A DNA stretch of 64,000 nucleotides, taken from Haematococcus lacustris. Its lineage: Eukaryota; Chlorophyta; Chlorophyceae; Chlamydomonadales; Haematococcaceae. Shown here in pieces: positions 1-25,894 of this stretch. Position 1 is the first letter of the stretch; the number at the start of each line of letters is the position of its first letter. A program made the translations under genes and the position numbers. The stretch covers positions 7,986,760 to 8,050,759 of the forward strand of contig JASKMD010000019.1 in the NCBI GenBank assembly GCA_030144725.1, in the 5' to 3' direction. Under the pieces are notes generated by a model. That model was not told the origin of the DNA and did not search any database. It was given only the letters and a program-made list of their open reading frames with translations.

Positions 1-2724
1 TGCTCGTGTAGAGCAGCCTAAGCGACGCGGGTGGTCGCAGCGATGACTGCATGCCCCGAACCGGCACAAATTTGAATCACTAACTTTGATGCTTTGCTGT
101 GCACGGCTTACTGACTGGATAAATATTCTGGATGGGTGAAAGGTAGCTGGCTGAGTTGGCTACATTCTGAGCCAGCTAGCATAAATTTTGGCGCAGCGAG
201 TGCAGAGTTACAGCCGTCCTACTACCAGGGGTCGGTTTACTGCCATTTTTTGAATGTTGGGAGCGCCTGAGGTCAGGCAATGATGTAGGTGGTAGGCACT
301 CATGCACCATGTCCATGTGCACTGGGTATACTCTACACAGCCCAATAACTCCACTTGAGTTGGGCGACTATTGCCCACTAGTAGTAACTAGTATTCCCGC
401 TGGCGGCCACTAGTGGTCCTTGGTGGTCCGGCTCAGATGGAGGCCCTAGTGAGCGACAAGGGGGCTGCGGTTGAGTTGTTAGGAGGTAGTTAGAGGCAGG
501 CAAGGAGGTGTTGGTGATTGTGATCGTGGTGGTGGTGGTTGAGATGGATGATTATGCTCCTGCAACAACCGCCAACCATGGGGGGTAGCTATGCACGAGG
601 TGGATAACTTCGTGGTAACATATGCTTTTCCTACAGAGTGGCAGCAAGGGCAAGTCATTCTGCTTCATACAACATACTCATGAACAGCAACATAGCAAGC
701 TTAGTGTAGGCTGCACATTCTTGCACATGCCAGTGTTTACCTTGAATTGAATGGTATCTAAGCTTAAGGACCGTTGGCGAGTGAGCCTCCACAGAAGTAG
801 GAGTAGATGCGCGCCTACATCGAGGAAACAATGTCGGGTTGATTGAGCCGGGAGAAATGCGTATCGCCGGCTGTACTTGCCCTGAGAGCGTAAGGAGTCC
901 ACCACGTCATAGCGAAGCACTTCCACTGCGCACTTGCGCTGCGCGATGTTGTGAGAGCGGCCGGCTCATCGGTGGCAGCACTGTGTTCGTCTACAGGGTT
1001 CCCGCCACATCGGGCGTGTAGCAGACTAAGCGGTAATCGCATGCCGCACGGTGCTACGCCAATCGCACACTCCCCGGCACCGGGACTTCCATGACAAGGT
1101 AGTGTACATGGCAATATCAGAGTTGGGAGGGTCTGGCATTAAGCGCGTTTCAATTTATTCACGACTTCTTATAACGAATGCAGCCTCCATAAACAGCCTA
1201 CCACACTCCATCAGTTCCCTTCGTGCTACATCAGTAGCGATGCTGAAAGGTACCTGTTGTGCACATTATCATCATCATCATCATCAATACATGGCCCTCA
1301 CCAAGCATGCCGTTGCTGCAGACTCAGCGCCACCAGCATTCGCATAATGTCTCTCCTAGCAAACACAACCACAGCCTGGCCAAGAGCCCGATATCAACAA
1401 ACTCTGGCCGGCCACACCCTCAGCCCAAGGTTGGGCCAACCACCCCTGCCACACCTCACTCACTTGTTTCAAGGCAAGCAACATATTACCACTGCAACCA
1501 TGCACAGTGGATGTCTCATGCAAGGTGGCTTGTCAAGCCGTAGTGTGCACACACAAGATTGCCAAGCCAGCTCTGTAACAACCGTTTGCATGACCATATG
1601 CATGCCGTGCTGTTCGCCCTGCATGCTGGTGCTGCCATTCACAGCATGACCCTCCTAAGCTCCCCCCCCTTAGAGAAAGATGGACTCTGCACAACGACGG
1701 TGGACGCTCACAATAGCACTTGCAGCTGACTGTGTCAGTGAGTGCTCTTTTTGAGCTGCCTGGATGTCATGTGACATTGGGGGAGCTGCTGCATGGTGTC
1801 TGTGAAGTGGCTGCCTAACACTTGGGTTCAGTTGTTGCCACCTAGACACACGTGGTGCTGCTTGGACGCATTCCTGTCTGCTTCTGCAGCCCTTCATACC
1901 TCGTTGTAGTTTGTAAGGCCTGGTCCCAAGGCCCCTTTGCATTCCCTCTAATTGCTGCAGTACGTTCTGAACCACAACTTGAACTTGCTGCGGCTACCTA
2001 GTTGTTGCTGCTAGCTTCACCCGGCAGCCAGGTGCTCTTAAGAGAAGGAGATGCTGTATCAGCTCACACAACTGCAGGTCTCTGCAGGGCTGTGTGTGAT
2101 GTGGATCAGCCTGGGGGTAGGAACAAACTGGCCTTGCCACATCACTGTTTCTTGCCGCCACAGCCACCCCTCAAACGTCCTACTGCTGCCTGGCCTTGCA
2201 GCTGTCTGCTATGGCGGTAGCTGGGTCAGGTCTAGCTGCAGAGCCGCCCTTCAAACCTGGCTGCTGCGCTGCTTTTAGATCTGGCTGCTGCGTTGCGATC
2301 CTCAGCGTCTTGCACAGCTGCTGGACGCAATGCCGGCTGCGTCTCCTTTGAGGGCATGCAGCTGGTCGCACTGCTCTGCGGCTGGCATCCACGCTACAGC
2401 TGTGATGCTATGGCTGTAGCCAACGTAACAAAATACCCCTGTATCTAGATATCAAGGTATAAAAGTGCATGTGGCATGTTGACCCTTGCCAGATGCTGAT
2501 GTGCACATCAGGGTTTTCAATTGAGTTTTTGTCCGCCCCACCTCCCCTTTCATTACCCCATGCCACATAATCTACGCTATGATTTACCCCAACGGCCCCA
2601 CCTAAATAGGTTATGCCATGGTAGCCTGCATTGCACCCTCACACATCACACCCAATACCCTTGGACACACACACTCACACTTCGCTTGTGTCAATGTAAG
2701 CAGAGGGAGGCAGTTGTAAGAACG
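1..2724. other. No gene recognised
   Basis: I find no exon chain, RNA gene or intact mobile element here. The stretch lies downstream of the kinase gene, whose stop codon is at 2725-2727 on the minus strand, so its left part probably holds that gene's 3' UTR. The only recognisable piece is a fragment of the dispersed Fanzor-tail repeat near 271-355. Confidence 0.5.
271..355 (+). repeat. Diverged fragment of the Fanzor-tail repeat
   Basis: Positions 271-298 match almost base for base the tail found at 33991-34019, downstream of 38450 and downstream of 44560 (core GTCAGGCAATG, then TGTAGGTGGTAGGC). The following 55 bases match loosely. No coding part and no target duplication were found, so this is an old decayed copy of the family described at 33739, 37802 and 44148. 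Confidence 0.6.
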
Positions 2725-18225
<15,501 letters not shown>

Positions 18226-19495
18226 AGGCCTAAGGCCTACTGGACTGTCTGCAGCACAGTCATGCTGCTGGGACAATCTACAACACGACGATTCACTCGT
18301 AAAATTGCAGTCAAAAAAATTTTTATGGCGACCTTGCTGATATGTGTTGGCGGGGGATGATACAGGACTAGACCTATCCAGGCCCTCCCTCCCCTGCCTG
18401 CACCTTGCCCAGTGCCCCCACACCAAGCCCACCCATGGGGCAGTTGGCTGGGCCGGGACACCAGCCCATGCCTCGACGTTTAGAAAAGGGTTGCGACTCC
18501 TTTTCAGACTCAGATGTTCACATTTTCGCTTCACCATGAAAATATTTCGCCACAACCGCCGCACTTTTTTGCCGCGTATTAACTTCGTGCTGCTAAAGAG
18601 CGAGGAATGACGCCATTTTCTGAGGTTTGTTGGGCAGTTGATGGGCAATACTTCGTAATCTTCAAGGCCCTTCTGAAAGGTCTTCAAGGCCCTTCTGAAA
18701 GGATCTTCAAGGCCCTTCTGAAAGGTAATCTTTATTGCCCACCAACTGTCATGGCGAAACATCCGCCGCGTCAGCCGTCGTCGTCAGCCACGACGCTGAC
18801 CCAGTTGCACTCAAGCCGCAAGTTTTGGCATCAAAAGTTTAGGCGCAGCTTCGATGCAGGGTTGTTCTGGCGGGACGAGGCAATGGGTCATTGCCCATTG
18901 CAATCGCTACCGTCGCTTGGTGCCAATCGCACAGTAGCAATCGCCCAATGGCAACAGCAAGAGCTGCCGCCGGTGCAACACCAGCGCGACACGGCGCAAG
19001 CACCGGCCACCACAACCAGCGTGAAGTTCGTTGACAAGGAGGGCAACCGCCAGATACTGTGACCGCGAATAGGGCCTTGGTGAGGTGCCCAGTGGTTTAG
19101 GGGAGTTGCCACCGGTGTGGGGATTGTGGTCATCAAGGGTGCGACCGATGAAGCTATAGTCGCATTGTAGTTGAGTTAGCTTACCCGCAGTAAACACCCA
19201 TCTATACTATTAAAACTGCTAGGGGGGGGGGGTCGGCGGAACGGCCTGCGATTGCGCGCACAGCCTCGCAATAATTATGTAAGGACTCCCTCCGCACAGA
19301 ATCGCGAAAGATGCACTGTGCCGTGAGATCGACTTCCGATCTGCGGTTCTAATGCCCCACAAATAGTAGCTACCAGCGAACCTGGCTCAGCAAACGATGG
19401 CGATGCAGCCAGCGCAGAGATAGTTCAAAGTCAGCGGACGGTCTAAAGTCAAACGGTACACAGCCAAAAGTCAAACGAGTCAAGTCCATCGATGG
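18226..19495. other. Kinase 5' flank, no further gene seen
   Basis: This lies between the kinase start and the copia target duplication and should contain the kinase promoter; no clear TATA box was identified. It holds a three-copy tandem motif (CAAGGCCCTTCTGAAAGG) at about 18661-18727. At 18423-18465 it holds a 43-bp block that recurs, inverted and about 90% identical, at 35843-35885. A G10 run lies near 19220. Confidence 0.5.
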
Positions 19496-19500
19496 CTGCG
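19496..19500. repeat. Target-site duplication of the copia element (left)
   Basis: CTGCG immediately precedes the left LTR and is repeated exactly at 25500-25504 after the right LTR. A 5-bp duplication is standard for Ty1/copia integration. Confidence 0.95.
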
Positions 19501-19784
19501 TGTTGGAAGAGCACGGGCAGACGCGGACACCAGTTCAGGGTAGTTACATTGATCTGCCACAACTGCTAACGCGCAACCTTGCGTCAACCTTGCGCAACCT
19601 TGCGCCTACCTGTTGGAAGAGCACGGGCAGACGCGGACACCAGTTCAGGGTGCCTACGACTGCCGGGTGTCTGCCCTAAATACGGCAGTCACACTCGCAC
19701 TCATCGCGGCCGGGCCGCTGGCAGGCACACCCTACAATCCCGGTGCTTTGATCTCAACTGCACCGGGAGGGTATGCAACTAACA
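19501..19784 (-). repeat. 3' LTR of the copia element
   Basis: At 284 bp it is identical to 25216-25499. A 41-bp segment starting TGTTGGAAGAGCACGGGCAG occurs twice, at 19501-19541 and 19611-19651. On the element strand a TGTAA motif (19544-19548) precedes the LTR end by about 45 bp and is a plausible polyadenylation signal; a TATTTA-like box lies near the middle. Confidence 0.96.
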
Positions 19785-19793
19785 CTCCCACTC
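19785..19793 (-). promoter_or_regulatory. Polypurine tract of the copia element
   Basis: On the element strand the nine bases directly before the 3' LTR read GAGTGGGAG. This is the expected place and composition for the primer of plus-strand DNA synthesis. It is short and has one T, so the assignment rests mainly on position. Confidence 0.75.
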
Positions 19794-20061
19794 AGAGGTC
19801 TGGCTAGGTGAGAGCAACAACTTTTGCGCTTCCAACAACTGTTTAAGCAAGCTACTGGCGGTTAGCAGGCATGCAAGCCTGAGCCAAGCAAACAACTGCG
19901 GGCAACTTCTCAGATCATGGCAATAGCACACCATGCTAAGATCAACAGGCTGTTAACAGGCAGACAGGCCTGTGCCTAGAATCCTTCCATGCTCCAGTCC
20001 TGATTAGCATTCCAGGCTGGATACCACAGGCTGTTTCAGATCAGATAAGACCTGTGCCTGT

Positions 20062-23000
20062 TCAGCTGAACACTCCACATCCTTGCTTGCCCATGTTAAA
20101 CTGGACTGCTGCCAAGGGCTTGGTGAGAATATCTGCCAGCATGCTGGAGGTGTGGCAGTAGTGGAAAGCTACCTCACCCCTGCTGATGCGCTCTCTGACA
20201 AAGTGGTGGTGCACATCTATGTGCTTAGCCCTGGAGGTGGCCATGGGGTTGTGCAAGAGCTGAATGGCTGCCTGATTGTCACAGCCCAAGTGCACACAGC
20301 TGGCATCCAGCTGCAGATCCCTCATGAGCTTGCGCAGCCACAGAGCCTCCTTGGCTGCGCTGGAGGCTGCCATATACTCTGCTTCTGCTGTTGACATAGC
20401 CACAGTCGGCTGCAGGCGGCTGGACCAGCTAATGGCACCCCCATTCAGAGTGAAGATATACCCCGTGGTGCTTCTGGCTGTGTCCTTGTCCCCTGCATAG
20501 TCTGCATCAGAGAAGCCCTGCAGCCCTGACACACCACCAAACAGGAGTCCTTGATCTGCTGTGCCCTTCAAGTAACATAGCACACTGCAGGCAGCTGCCC
20601 AGTGCTGCTTAGTGGGTGCGGACATGTGCCTGGCCAAGGCGCCCACAGCAAATGCAATGTCTGGCCGTGTGCAGCAGGTCAGGTAAAGCAGACTGCCCAC
20701 CAGGGCACTGTAATGATGCAGAGTTGTGTCCAATGCATCCCCTTCCCTGACTAGCTTAACAGCAGGAGCCATGGGCAGAGGCTTGCTGTGAGCTGCTGAC
20801 TTGCTGTTGGCTGTAACCAGCTCCTGGATGAACTTGTGCTGGTCAAGCTTGATGGTGCCCTCAGCCCTGTCTCTGGTTAGCTGCATCCCTAGGAACCACC
20901 GTGCCTCACCCAAGTCCTTCAGTTTGAATGCTGCGGACAGCTGCTTCTTCACGTGGGCCAAGCCTGCGGTGTCCCCCTGCTGGGTGCACAGAAGGCAGTC
21001 GTCCACATACACTAGCAGGTACACCATGCCAGTGCTCAGCTGCAGGGTAAACAGGGCAGGGTCTGCCTCAGAGGCCTTGAAGCCCATGCTCAGCAGCTCC
21101 TCACACAGCCTAGCATGCCACGCCCTAGGGGCCTGCCTCAGTCCATACAGGGCCTTCTGCAGGCGGCACACAGTGTTAGTGCTGCCCTCCTCAAAGCCCT
21201 CTGGCTGCTGCACATAGATAACCTCCCCTGGCTCTAGCTTGCCGTTCAGGAAGGCTGTCTCAAAGTCTAACTGATGAATCTCCATGTTTTCAGCTGCTGC
21301 CTTGGCCAGGAGGGTGCGCAGTGTGGTGTGCTTGCTGACAGGTGCATAGACATCTCCTACATCCACACCTGATTGTTGATAGAACCCCTTTGCCACTAGC
21401 CTGGCCTTCAGCTTCTCAATGTTCCCTGCAGCATCACGCTTCACTTTGAGTACCCATTTGGTAGGCAGCACACGTGCATTGGCAGGACGCTCTTCAAGGC
21501 ACCATGTTTGGTTGGCATGCAGGGAGGCCAGCTCAGCATTCATGGCTTCAATCCACAGGTCTGCCATGGGACCTGCCAGAGCCTCTGCCACAGTGGGTGT
21601 GTCATTGACAGGAGAGTCTGACACATTCATGGCAAACAAGTCAGAGTCCCTGAACCTCTCAGGTCGGTGCCTCTCTCTGGATGGGTTGCGCCGTGGCACG
21701 GGTGCAGCAGGTGCTTCAGGTGAGGCTGGACGTGGATCAGGTGCAGGAGGCATGGGCATAGAGGGGTGCACTGCAGGTGCTGCCTGTCTTGCTGTTGCTG
21801 ATGTTGGGATCAGAGGAACACGGAGCGCAGGCTGTGCCAAGCCTGGTCTTGCTGCTGCTGCTGGTCTAGCTGCTGATGCTGCCGGTCTTGCTGCTGTTGG
21901 TGCTGTAGCTGATGCTGACGGTCTGACTGCTGCTGGTGCTGCTGGTGGTGCTGCAACTGGTGCTGCTGGTCTTGCTGCTGTTGGTGCTGCGGCTGGTGCT
22001 GCTGGTCTTGCTGCTGCTGCAGCTGGTGCTGCAGCTGGTGCTGCTGGTCTTGCTGCTGCTGGTGCTGCTGCTGGTTGTGCTCCCACTGTCTCCCTGGCTA
22101 GAGGCATAGAACGAAGGCTGAACCTGCCTATTCCTGGTCTGGGTAGCTTGCTGATGAGCTCCAGTTGCTGTTGGTGCCACATGTGGGAGCCTGGCTCATA
22201 TCTGGCAGTGAGGCTGACTTGCTGACTGGGTTCTTGCTCACTGGGTGGAGAGTCTGGGCTGCTGCTGTCTTGATGTGCCCCTACGCCTTCCAGGGGTCTG
22301 GACTGTGGTCGCTGTGCACTGCTGCCTGGCCTGCTGATGCTGCTGCTGCTGCTCCCACTGTCCTCAGAGCTACTGCTGCTGGTCTGCTGCAGACTGTAGC
22401 CCCCCTCAGCAGGAGCTGCTGGGGTCAGTGGCTCAGAGGGGGTTGTAGGGCTGGGTGGGAGGGGTAAGAGAAACACAGGCTGGGCTGGCTGGTTCTGCTG
22501 GCGAGTAGGCTGCAGAACTGACAGCTCGTCAAACACTATGTCTTTGCTGCATGTCTCTCTGCCATTGACCAGGACCCTGTACGCCTTAGAGCCAGGCTCA
22601 TAGCCTATGAACAGGCCCTCAACCGACTTGGCCTGCAGTTTGCTGCGCTGGTGATCAGGAATGTGGAGCCAGACTCTGCAGCCAAACACTCTGAGACCAG
22701 ACAGATCAGGTTTGACACCGTAGAAGGCCTCCCAAGGTGTGAGCGGCTGGCCTGACACAGGAAGCAGGCATCTGACATGATTGGCAAACTTGACAGCATG
22801 TGCCCAGAAGCTGAGTGAGATATCGGCTGAGTGGATGATGCTGCGAGCTTTTTCAAAGATGGTTCTGTTCAGGCGTTCAGCTGCACCATTCTGCTGGGGG
22901 CTGTAGGGGGCTGAGTGCTGGTGCACTATGCCTTTGCTGGCACAGTACTCTCTCATGCGGCTGTTGACGTATTCTGTGCCATTGTCTGTTCGGATGGCCT

Positions 23001-25128
23001 TGCAGCGGTAGCCTGACTGAGTCTCAAGCTCTTCAATGACTGTTCTGACTGTGTCTGGCACCTGAGCTTTGCTGCTGATAGGCACACACACAGATAGCTT
23101 TGTGTATTCATCAAGGAAAGTAGCCACATACAGGCTGCCGTCTCTGGCCCTGGCATGCATGGGGCCACAGACATCCATGTGGATCAGCCCTAGGGGAGCT
23201 GTCACTGGAGCTGCATTGGGGGGTGGTCCAGCAAATGCAACATTCTTGTGCTGTTTGCCCTTAACACAGCCCACACACACAGCTGGATCTGAGGCAGCTG
23301 CTCGGAACTGGGCGGCTGTGACAGGTACACCTGACACCATGCCTGCTGACTGCATGCGTGCCAGAGCATCATAGGAAGTATGACACAGGCGCTGGTGCCA
23401 CACCTGGGGAGAGTTGGAGGTGGTGCTGTTGACAGAGGGCGCAGGCACGTTGGTCAGGAGCTCCAGCTTTATCCTGGGGTCAGGCTGTAGAGCTGACTGC
23501 TGGATGTCATACAGCTTGGCACCCTCCTGCTCTGAGTCTGTGTCAGGGCCATCTGGCATGGGAACAGCTGCCAGGATGTAGGAGTTCTTGACCTTGTGCG
23601 CATTCACCCTGAGCATGCTGCCAAACTGATTGCAGCTGATCTGGCACACATCCCTACGGAAAAGAAAGCTGCTGCCTTCGTCTGTTGCAGCTGTCACTGA
23701 GATAAAGTTTTGCTTGCTGTCAGGGACATACAAAGCATGGCTGAGATACCAGGAGCCACGCTTGGTGCTCAGAAACACGCTGCCTGACCCAACTGCCCAG
23801 ACCCTGTGGCCCTCAGCTGCCAGCCTTACAGGCCTGTGCTTATCTGGCGCAAAGGGGGTGTAGTTGTAGAAGAACTGCAGGTCCTTCAGAATGTGCTGTG
23901 AGGCACCTGAATCAATGCAGAAGGGGCTGTATAGGTCACTGTTGAAGTTGAGTCTGGGCTGCACCATCTGCATGAGAACATCATCAAGGTCATCATCATC
24001 ATCATCATCATCAGCAGCAGCAGTGGAGCAGGTGAACAGGCTGGCTCCCCTGGATGGGCTCTGAGCTGCTGTTCTGCCAGGGGTCTGGGCCCTGCCTCTG
24101 CTGGGGCTGGATGCCCTGGCTGCTGGGCTAGAGCTCCTGCCTGGACTGGGACGCCTGCCTGGGCTGCTGGTTCTGGCAGAGTTGCTGAAAAGGGTCCTCA
24201 TGCGATTGCGCTGATCTCTGTCAAAGGTGAAACATTCAGACATGATGTGGCCAGGCTTAGCACAGTAGTTGCAGGTCAGATGAGCATGTGAGCTGACCTC
24301 CCTGGAAGACCTGTCAGGTGACTGTGCTCTGGCCTGCTGCTGCTGCTGCTGCTGCTCACGAGACTGCTGGGGTAGCCTGAACCTGCCCCTGCCCCCCTGT
24401 CCGCCTGAGCTGCCACCCCCCCTGCTGTCAGAAGGGGAGGAGTAGGACCAGAGTGAGGATGAGGAGGTGCTGAGTTGCTGCTGCATCTGCTTGCTGAGTA
24501 GGTCAGCCTCCTTAGTCAGCAGCACACGCTTGATGCGCTCGACTTTTAGGTCGGCGCTGGTCTGATCGTAGCGCAGCCTTTCGACTGTGCTTTCGTACTC
24601 AGGCGGTAGGGCTGCCAGGATGGCGAGTACCACTGTGGACTCAGATGTCTCACAGTTGCAAGCTTCCAGCTCTGTAAGCAGCTGCTGCAAACGCGCATAG
24701 AAGCGCGCTACTGACTCGCCGGGCTCCATGCGCAGGAGGCTGAGTTGCTGCTGAAGCTGCGACTGTCGCGCGACTGACGATTCGGTGAACTGAGATTCGA
24801 GGGTTTCCCAGGCGTCTTGCGCTGAGTCTGCAGACTTGACAGTAAAGATGTGGAGGTTGGAGACGTGCCGCTGGATAAAGGCTTTGGCTTTGCGATCCAG
24901 CGCGCTGTCTGCAAGAGATCGGGCTAGCTCGACAGCGTACGCTGCCCGCTCCTCCTGAGTGGCGTTAGGTGCTGGCGCGGTGGGTAAGGGGGTGACGCCG
25001 TCGGTGACGACGGACCAGAGGCCTGCTTCGATTAGCAGGCCTTCGGTGCGGATGCTCCAAATTGGCCAGTTGTCATCATCGAGAATGGTGGCCTGATTGC
25101 CAGAGGCTGAAGCAGGAGAAGTTGCCAT
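20062..25128 (-). CDS. Copia-type Gag-Pol polyprotein, 1688 residues
   Basis: A single uninterrupted frame carries the domains in copia order. Gag (about 1-250) is followed by a CCHC knuckle near 285-299 (CNYCAKPGHIMSEC), an aspartic protease near 406 (DSGAS), and an integrase with HHCC finger (about 574-620) and DDE residues near 650, 714 and 749. A low-complexity Ser then Ala/Pro linker (about 860-1170) leads to reverse transcriptase from about 1230 with YVDD near 1375, then RNase H (DADYAG near 1541, TAEAEY near 1580, CDNQAA near 1617). All catalytic motifs look intact. The Ala/Pro tract, rich in AAPAAA, is unusually long for the linker. No frameshift separates gag from pol; many copia elements share this and adjust Gag levels by other means. 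Confidence 0.96.
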   Translation of the reverse strand: MATSPASASGNQATILDDDNWPIWSIRTEGLLIEAGLWSVVTDGVTPLPTAPAPNATQEERAAYAVELARSLADSALDRKAKAFIQRHVSNLHIFTVKSADSAQDAWETLESQFTESSVARQSQLQQQLSLLRMEPGESVARFYARLQQLLTELEACNCETSESTVVLAILAALPPEYESTVERLRYDQTSADLKVERIKRVLLTKEADLLSKQMQQQLSTSSSSLWSYSSPSDSRGGGSSGGQGGRGRFRLPQQSREQQQQQQQARAQSPDRSSREVSSHAHLTCNYCAKPGHIMSECFTFDRDQRNRMRTLFSNSARTSSPGRRPSPGRSSSPAARASSPSRGRAQTPGRTAAQSPSRGASLFTCSTAAADDDDDDDDLDDVLMQMVQPRLNFNSDLYSPFCIDSGASQHILKDLQFFYNYTPFAPDKHRPVRLAAEGHRVWAVGSGSVFLSTKRGSWYLSHALYVPDSKQNFISVTAATDEGSSFLFRRDVCQISCNQFGSMLRVNAHKVKNSYILAAVPMPDGPDTDSEQEGAKLYDIQQSALQPDPRIKLELLTNVPAPSVNSTTSNSPQVWHQRLCHTSYDALARMQSAGMVSGVPVTAAQFRAAASDPAVCVGCVKGKQHKNVAFAGPPPNAAPVTAPLGLIHMDVCGPMHARARDGSLYVATFLDEYTKLSVCVPISSKAQVPDTVRTVIEELETQSGYRCKAIRTDNGTEYVNSRMREYCASKGIVHQHSAPYSPQQNGAAERLNRTIFEKARSIIHSADISLSFWAHAVKFANHVRCLLPVSGQPLTPWEAFYGVKPDLSGLRVFGCRVWLHIPDHQRSKLQAKSVEGLFIGYEPGSKAYRVLVNGRETCSKDIVFDELSVLQPTRQQNQPAQPVFLLPLPPSPTTPSEPLTPAAPAEGGYSLQQTSSSSSEDSGSSSSSISRPGSSAQRPQSRPLEGVGAHQDSSSPDSPPSEQEPSQQVSLTARYEPGSHMWHQQQLELISKLPRPGIGRFSLRSMPLARETVGAQPAAAPAAARPAAPAAAPAAAAARPAAPAAAPTAARPAAPVAAPPAAPAAVRPSASATAPTAARPAASAARPAAAARPGLAQPALRVPLIPTSATARQAAPAVHPSMPMPPAPDPRPASPEAPAAPVPRRNPSRERHRPERFRDSDLFAMNVSDSPVNDTPTVAEALAGPMADLWIEAMNAELASLHANQTWCLEERPANARVLPTKWVLKVKRDAAGNIEKLKARLVAKGFYQQSGVDVGDVYAPVSKHTTLRTLLAKAAAENMEIHQLDFETAFLNGKLEPGEVIYVQQPEGFEEGSTNTVCRLQKALYGLRQAPRAWHARLCEELLSMGFKASEADPALFTLQLSTGMVYLLVYVDDCLLCTQQGDTAGLAHVKKQLSAAFKLKDLGEARWFLGMQLTRDRAEGTIKLDQHKFIQELVTANSKSAAHSKPLPMAPAVKLVREGDALDTTLHHYSALVGSLLYLTCCTRPDIAFAVGALARHMSAPTKQHWAAACSVLCYLKGTADQGLLFGGVSGLQGFSDADYAGDKDTARSTTGYIFTLNGGAISWSSRLQPTVAMSTAEAEYMAASSAAKEALWLRKLMRDLQLDASCVHLGCDNQAAIQLLHNPMATSRAKHIDVHHHFVRERISRGEVAFHYCHTSSMLADILTKPLAAVQFNMGKQGCGVFS

Positions 25129-25201
25129 CGCTGATCGACTGGGCTGTCAACCACACGAACCCTAGCCAGCAACTTACTGGAGTCCTATCGCGCGTCAGCG
25201 C

Positions 25202-25215
25202 GTGGGCCCATAACC
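25202..25215 (-). promoter_or_regulatory. Primer-binding site: internal half of initiator tRNA-Met
   Basis: The 14 bases directly abutting the 5' LTR read GTGGGCCCATAACC on the plus strand. This is the anticodon stem-loop of plant-type initiator tRNA-Met, so the element strand is its complement. The site does not match a tRNA 3' end. Drosophila copia is known to prime from an internally cleaved initiator tRNA half with a similar sequence. No gap separates the site from the LTR. Confidence 0.88.
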
Positions 25216-25499
25216 TGTTGGAAGAGCACGGGCAGACGCGGACACCAGTTCAGGGTAGTTACATTGATCTGCCACAACTGCTAACGCGCAACCTTGCGTC
25301 AACCTTGCGCAACCTTGCGCCTACCTGTTGGAAGAGCACGGGCAGACGCGGACACCAGTTCAGGGTGCCTACGACTGCCGGGTGTCTGCCCTAAATACGG
25401 CAGTCACACTCGCACTCATCGCGGCCGGGCCGCTGGCAGGCACACCCTACAATCCCGGTGCTTTGATCTCAACTGCACCGGGAGGGTATGCAACTAACA
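25216..25499 (-). repeat. 5' LTR of the copia element
   Basis: Identical in all 284 positions to the LTR at 19501-19784, including the internal 41-bp duplication (25216-25256 and 25326-25366). It should hold the element promoter, with transcription running leftwards. Confidence 0.96.
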
Positions 25500-25504
25500 C
25501 TGCG
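25500..25504. repeat. Target-site duplication of the copia element (right)
   Basis: CTGCG, matching 19496-19500. Confidence 0.95.
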
Positions 25505-25890
25505 GCCACTTTTGGCTGCGGCTGCTGACGAGTCACTGCGTAGCCAGCTCCAATAGCCTCCTCATGCGACCCTCCTCCGTGCCGCTCTAACGGGGCATTG
25601 CGACAAGTAGGCTGGATGATTGCAGTTGGCCTTCAAGCCGTGCCAGGCCACGCTGTAACGATGGGGCTTTGTACACAGGGTATACGTAGCGTACCCCGAA
25701 TACCAAAGGTTTGACCGTGATAGTGCAAAGCATGCAGGGCGCACAATTCACCGTAACTGCGGTGTGTCCGTAACCGCGGGACAAATGCAAGTCGCTGCGC
25801 TATGCAGCCAGCCAGCCATGACAGTCATTGCACGGGAACCACCTGATGATGCATACGAGGAATGTGGCGACGAGACCCGGACATGGCGGA
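25505..25890. other. Intergenic, nothing recognised
   Basis: Unique-looking sequence between the copia element and the tandem array. No exon chain or RNA gene was identified. Confidence 0.5.
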
Positions 25891-25894
25891 CGGG

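Larger units (their letters stand above)
19501..25499 (-). mobile_element. Intact Ty1/copia LTR retrotransposon
   Basis: The 5999-bp element is read on the minus strand. It has two identical 284-bp LTRs beginning TGTT and ending AACA on the plus strand, a 5-bp target duplication, a primer-binding site next to the 5' LTR, a polypurine tract next to the 3' LTR and one uninterrupted Gag-Pol frame. Identical LTRs and an intact frame point to recent insertion and possible present activity. It lies in the flank of the kinase gene, about 1.3 kb upstream of its start codon. The nearest described relative by architecture and host group is Osser of Volvox (family knowledge, not searched). Confidence 0.97.

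Noticed and set aside
1..1050. Possible direct repeat between 1-60 and 1015-1050
   Set aside because: Only short, gapped similarity; not enough to call.
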